From Vigna angularis (Eukaryota > Streptophyta > Magnoliopsida > Fabales > Fabaceae), in NCBI RefSeq assembly GCF_016808095.1, contig NC_068979.1, positions 18,444,501 to 18,508,500 on the forward strand: DNA of 64,000 nt, given 5' to 3'. The notes beneath the pieces were generated by a model, which searched no databases, was not told the DNA's origin, and saw only the letters and a program-made list of their open reading frames with translations. The position numbers and the translations under genes were made by a program. How positions within the stretch are numbered: the stretch's first letter is position 1; every line of letters starts with the position of its first letter. Below are positions 59,555-64,000 of the stretch, in pieces.

Positions 59555-59930
59555 GTGACACTTGGGCACTGACAAGGGCGGGGAGTGATCGCCGGTGCAA
59601 AAGGCACGAAGTGCAAGAGGCACAAACAAAGAGCGGCTCCTAGCAGGCTTCTAGTGGGAGGGATACATGGAAGAATTGAACATACACCGAAACGAGAGGG
59701 ATCTAGAGACTGTATAGGTATGGGACAATATAGTTGAAGGATAGCTTAAAGGAATTGATTTGGCTATTCATATCACCAAAATGAATTTGTTTTCGGTAGC
59801 CTAACCCATAAGAACTCCATGGTTAAGCGTGTTTAGCCTGGAGTAATTTAGGGATAGGTGACCTTTTGGAAAGTTTTCTCGGAAAGTGTACTAGTGAAAA
59901 GCCTCGTTTTGATGTATATACATATTTTTT
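59554..59930 (+). mobile_element. Cassandra-like TRIM LTR fragment
   Basis: Starts TGTGACACTTGGGCACTGAC right at the broken LTR end and is much GC-richer than both flanks. It contains a 5S rRNA-derived stretch, the defining feature of Cassandra terminal-repeat retrotransposons in miniature. The right end is unclear (sequence becomes AT-rich after about 59910) and no second LTR or target duplication is seen, so this is probably a fragment or solo LTR. Confidence 0.6.
59795..59890 (+). pseudogene. 5S rRNA-derived sequence
   Basis: CCCATAAGAACTCCATGGTT, then TAAGCGTGTTTAG, GGAGTAATTTAGGGATAGG and TGACCTTTTGGAAAGTT follow the 3' two-thirds of plant 5S rRNA, including the internal promoter boxes (the AAGCGTG..T.. 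A-box region and GGATGGGTGACC C-box region), with many substitutions. It is embedded in Cassandra-like sequence, not in a 5S array, so not a ribosomal gene. Confidence 0.75.
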
Positions 59931-60298
59931 TATGATTTATAAAACCTTAAAATAAAAAAAATAACGGCTAAATTTAAAAAAAAAACTTAAAAAGTAAAAT
60001 TGATAAAAAAGAATATTTATTTAAAAAATAAAATTAAAAAAGGAATGTGACACCAAAATGAGAAATTCCCTTTATATAGGTAATAATCATAAAATTAAAA
60101 TAATTTTTATAAAAATGTAGTTTTTACTTATTTTATTTTGTAAGTAACTTTATTTGTAGTAATCATAAAGTAAGATAATTTTAAAACATTATTACTTAAA
60201 AGTTAAATTAATAAAATAAGTATTTTAATTTAAAAAAATAATTTAATGAATAAAATCGGAAAACAAATGTGAATAAATAAACGAAATCTCATATAAAG

Positions 60299-60405
<107 letters not shown>

Positions 60406-60654
60406 TATGTAGTTATTCGATTCTAAAATTCATGATCTTTTCAATTTTCTATTTTCTAAGAACTCTTTCTAGTAGCTTCATAAAATTTTCTTTTTCAATT
60501 TGAAATTGTATGTTAATAATTGATGTGAATTTTAACTATCTTTCAAGTATATGATAATGCTATATTTTATTTAAAACTTTAAAACAATATATTTATGATT
60601 TTTTTTATTTTGTTCATTTTTCATATTTTTATTGATTTTTATTTAATGTAATAT

Positions 60655-62100
60655 TGTAAATGTATCGAGACCGAGTATTTTATTATAAAATAATCTTATA
60701 ATATAAATATAATTTATTAAAACCCGTATGATTATCTAAAATATTATTTATCTCTCAAAACTATTTTCTCTTCCCTTCCTTTCACTTCTCTCTAACCTTT
60801 CTCACTCTTGGATCATTTGTTCGACGATTAGGAGGTGTCTAGGCGATCCTGGCGTCAAGGGCTACCTTTCTAACCGATCAATTTCTTTATTAGAGTCAGT
60901 AAGTTTTTTTCCCCTTTTCTTAGTGATTTCTTGACTCTTGATCATGCAATGGATTCTTCCGTATGTGTCAAGTAGTATTTCCTTTCAATTCTTGACTCGA
61001 TTTAAGTTCTAAAGTTTGTCTCTAATCACCAATCGGTGATTTGTAGGTTTTTCTAGAGTTCCTTGCGGTGTAAGTCACGGTCGGGTTTATAGAGTTATGC
61101 TGATTTTATTGAGGTAAGGGAAGCTAGAAAATTCTTTAATTTTAGTAATTATTGGTGTATGGTTGTTGATGGACATGATTCTTGAATTGTGTGACCTCAA
61201 GTAATCTTTTAGAGTAGATGGATGTGGTGTAATGTGATTGTTTTGAGTGAAAATTGATGAACTGTTATTATGAAATGTATGGAATGATGTTTGAACTATA
61301 TTTGGATGTGTAAAATGTTAGAAATTTGTGTGAGCATGGGTTGGTTATGAGTATATGTAAATTGTCTTGGTTTAGAGCTAGTCTAGAGGAAGTGAGGTAG
61401 TGAAAACTTGATTTAGGGGTTAGGTTGTAAGTATGAATATAGGAAGCTTAGTCTTGGAGTTCATCTTGACATTTTAATGGTCACCTATTCTCAAGTAGAA
61501 AGGGCTGAGGCATGTCATGGGAATAGTAGGAGGTCCTAGCCTAAGGGCTTTACCTTAGCCTAAGGTGAGTGATAACAGACTAACCTTGTGTGGTAGCTTG
61601 GGGTGGGCCGACTGTTTCACCACAACAAGTGCACGAACTGCCATAGCTACATATTCATACTAATCCGGATGGTCAAGTCAAGGGGTCATACATAAAGTTT
61701 ATTTTTATTTCATATGTTGTGTGTGGATTTTTACATAAATGTTTAATATGTATTCATATATCATTATTTGTTTTCTTCTAGCCTATCCTTCTATTTGTGT
61801 TTTGTTGTATGTTTGTTTTGTTTTCTCTCTTCGCTATGATCTTCATGTGGGTGTGAACAGAGGGAGATGAGGTGTCTCTAGAGCAGGTTCTTGATGGAGG
61901 CAATGTTGTAGTGTAGTTTCTACATATCATAATTTGTAAATAGTTTTGGTTTAGGATGTTTGTATATAAAGTCTAAAGTTCATAGTTATTTTGGATGACT
62001 GTAAGTATTTACTATATATGTTAGTTAATAATTGTTCTACCATATCATATATGTGATGACTCTTTTATATAGTATTATACTATATTTTTGGGATGTTATA
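60655..62100 (+). mobile_element. Solo LTR, plus orientation, diverged copy of the Tekay-like family
   Basis: Starts TGTAAATGTATCGAGACC and ends TTTTTGGGATGTTATA. It shares blocks with the other LTRs in the same order when those are read on the minus strand: TTCGACGATTAGGAGGTG then CTAGGCGATCCTGGCGTCAA, ATCACCAATCGGTGATTTGT, GTTCCTTGCGGTG, GAGGTAAGGGAAGCTAG, and GTGTGAACAGAGGGAGATGA. It lacks the AGCG motif array (1.45 kb against 2.3-2.5 kb). The flanks AATAT/AAATT are not a clean duplication. No internal coding part. Confidence 0.8.
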
Positions 62101-64000
62101 AAATTTATATTAAATTCATGTCAATCACATTAAATTCAATATGAGATCATCTTAATTGATCTAATGTAGAATCAATCCAATTCAGTTTAATATAATCCTA
62201 AATAAATATAAACTTAAAATATTGACAGAACAACTTGACTTTACTCAATTTAAGTTTAGATTAACTTAACTCGACTTAGGATTGGACTTACTTGGTTTAC
62301 TTGGATTTGTTTTCTTTAGGATATGCTCGACCTTGTCTTGATTGGATGAGCTCAAACTTTGTCTTAATTGGGTAATGGCAACCCTGGTCTTAATGGGGAC
62401 AAAGATCAAGTGGGATCTAAGTTCAAACCAAATGAATTTGGATTCGTTCGATTCAAGTGAATGTAGAATTATCCAAATTAACTCAATGTGAATCCAAATT
62501 AAATTAACTTACTTGAATCTAGCTTTATTTAAATATAGATTGATTAACTCTACTTGATTCCAAGTTAACTTTATTCAACATAGACTCAAATTGACTTATT
62601 TGACTTTGATCTAAATAAATTTGTTTTGATCTTACATGAACTTAACATGATTCTACCTACTCGAGTTTGATCTCACCTAATATTTTATAATTTAAAATGA
62701 CATAATTACGTCTTAATTTTAGATTTTCAAAATCTAAAAACTATACTCAATCTACGTAGAATCCAAATCTAATTAAATAAATTAAATTCAAAATTTAAAA
62801 ATATAAATTTGTTTTAAATTAATTTATAATTATGAATTAGATTTAATAATTTATTTTGTTTTTCTCGCACTAGAAAGTATATACAAGTGTTTCGTGTGAT
62901 AGATTGAATAAAAGGAAATGCAAATATTTTTTATTTTTTAGTGATTCCAAAATTGTACACTTCAACCACCATGTGTTTCACTGTATGTTGGAAGTTTCTA
63001 GGTTTTAAATTGGTTAGAGATTTGGATTTTGATTAGGGATTTAAAAAGTCTGGATTTTGATTAGGGATTCCAAAATTGTACACTTCAACCACCGGTAAGG
63101 TAACACCTTTTGAATTTCATCCTTTTGTAATCACTGTTTTTCATTCACTCCTTTTCTTTACCAATTATTCCTACTGAAATTGTAGTATCATTGCTAGTTC
63201 AAAATGTGGAATACATTCATTGAAATTGTATCAAATTTTCCATAGGCTGTGTAAAAGTTTTGAACTCTTTGCCAGCTTAGTTATTCACTTTTGCAATTAC
63301 ATAGAACTTATCATTGTTTATAATAAATGGAATTTGGAGAATAATTATACCTCATTACTTGACATAATCTATAACTACTTTTGGGTATTCTATTTTGTTT
63401 TTCCAATTTTATCTTTTTAATTATTATTTTGTTAATTTAAATAATTATTCATAATAAAACATTATTTTTCAGTCTTATCATTTTAGTAACTTTTATTTTA
63501 ATTAAAATAATGATTCATTATGAAAAAATTATTTATTTTTTTATCATTTTAATAACTATCTCTTAAAATTTAAATAATTACTCTTAATATTACTTATAAT
63601 ATTTTTTTATTTCAATAATTATATTTTATTAGCTATATATCTACAATTATATATACTTTTTTAATTTTATTATTTTAATTTTATCATTTTAATTACTATT
63701 TTAAAAATATATATAATTTATAGATATTTAAAAAATACATACACATACGTTATCGCAGCTTGTATTTATTCAATGACGATTATAAATTATTTTTAGAAAA
63801 ATAATTATGTTTAGCGTAACTCAAAAAAATATAGGCAAAAATTCATAAAAATCATATATATAGTTTACCTTCAGATTTTAGCTTCTAATTAATTTATGTT
63901 AACGGGTAAGTAAAATTTAAGGCTAACTGTAAAATATATTCTTTTAAGAATATATTTACTTTAAAATTGTAGAAAAATTAAAGTAGAAAGAATCAAAATA
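62101..64000. other. AT-rich terminal stretch without recognisable genes
   Basis: 62150-62700 is a degenerate run of ACTCAA/TTGACTT-like words. A 30-bp segment (GATTCCAAAATTGTACACTT) occurs twice, near 62942 and 63067. The remainder is long A/T tracts. The 66-codon ORF at 63220-63420 is not convincing. Confidence 0.55.

Noticed and set aside
59795..59890. Functional 5S rRNA gene
   Set aside because: Only part of the 5S sequence is present, with many substitutions, as a single copy inside mobile-element-like sequence.
60655..62100. Full-length retrotransposon in plus orientation
   Set aside because: Only LTR sequence is present; no primer-binding site with coding part or second LTR follows within the window.

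Overview
The window is nuclear DNA of a dicot plant, most likely a legume. Genes are intron-split with GT..AG junctions, intergenic DNA is AT-rich, and most of the sequence is transposable elements inserted into one another. The species is not named because no diagnostic marker is present. Only one ordinary host gene is visible: a nucleobase-ascorbate transporter (NAT family) on the minus strand at the left edge. Eleven exons are in the window (51-3158) and the 3' end lies beyond position 1.

Layout. 1-3158: NAT gene. 3159-7222: AT-rich DNA without a gene. 7223-21853: a degraded 14.6 kb CACTA (En/Spm) transposon with 3-bp target duplication (TSD) GAT. It carries a broken TNP2-type transposase and a second broken gene with Transposase_24-like and Ulp1-protease-like parts. 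A 1.25 kb CACTA (11748-13000) sits in its left arm and a Pack-MULE with an OCTOPUS/DUF740 fragment (14583-15993) sits in its transposase gene. 22508-27711: another CACTA (TSD TCT) carrying pieces of an ARGONAUTE4-type gene and a sugar-transporter gene. It is itself hit by a Pack-MULE with a molybdate-transporter fragment and by a 323-bp Mutator MITE. 27.9-29.2 kb: probable LTR fragment. 29853-35338: a near-complete Mutator-like element (9-bp TSD) with a GRF zinc-finger ORF and a decayed MURA transposase. 35521-37145: another Pack-MULE with a captured gene fragment. 37284-45995: a Ty3/gypsy retrotransposon with 340-bp LTRs and four nested insertions. 47391-52566: two related MULE copies, one broken by a solo LTR, with an NB-LRR-like remnant between them. 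52797-59554: a chromodomain-type Ty3/gypsy element with a rearranged 3' LTR. 59554-59.9 kb: a Cassandra-like sequence with a 5S rRNA-derived segment. 60655-62100: a solo LTR in plus orientation. The remainder is AT-rich.

What makes the window informative is that nearly every insertion can be delimited by reading the target duplication directly: 9 bp for six Mutator-type insertions (about 10 bp for a seventh), 3 bp for three CACTA elements. The order of insertion can therefore be deduced. At least four insertions carry fragments of unrelated host genes. No intact, clearly functional transposase was found. No previously unknown protein system is evident. The strongest oddities are the AGO4-derived cargo, a 126-bp-arm inverted repeat inside a nested CACTA, and a 143-bp palindrome in place of a 3' LTR.
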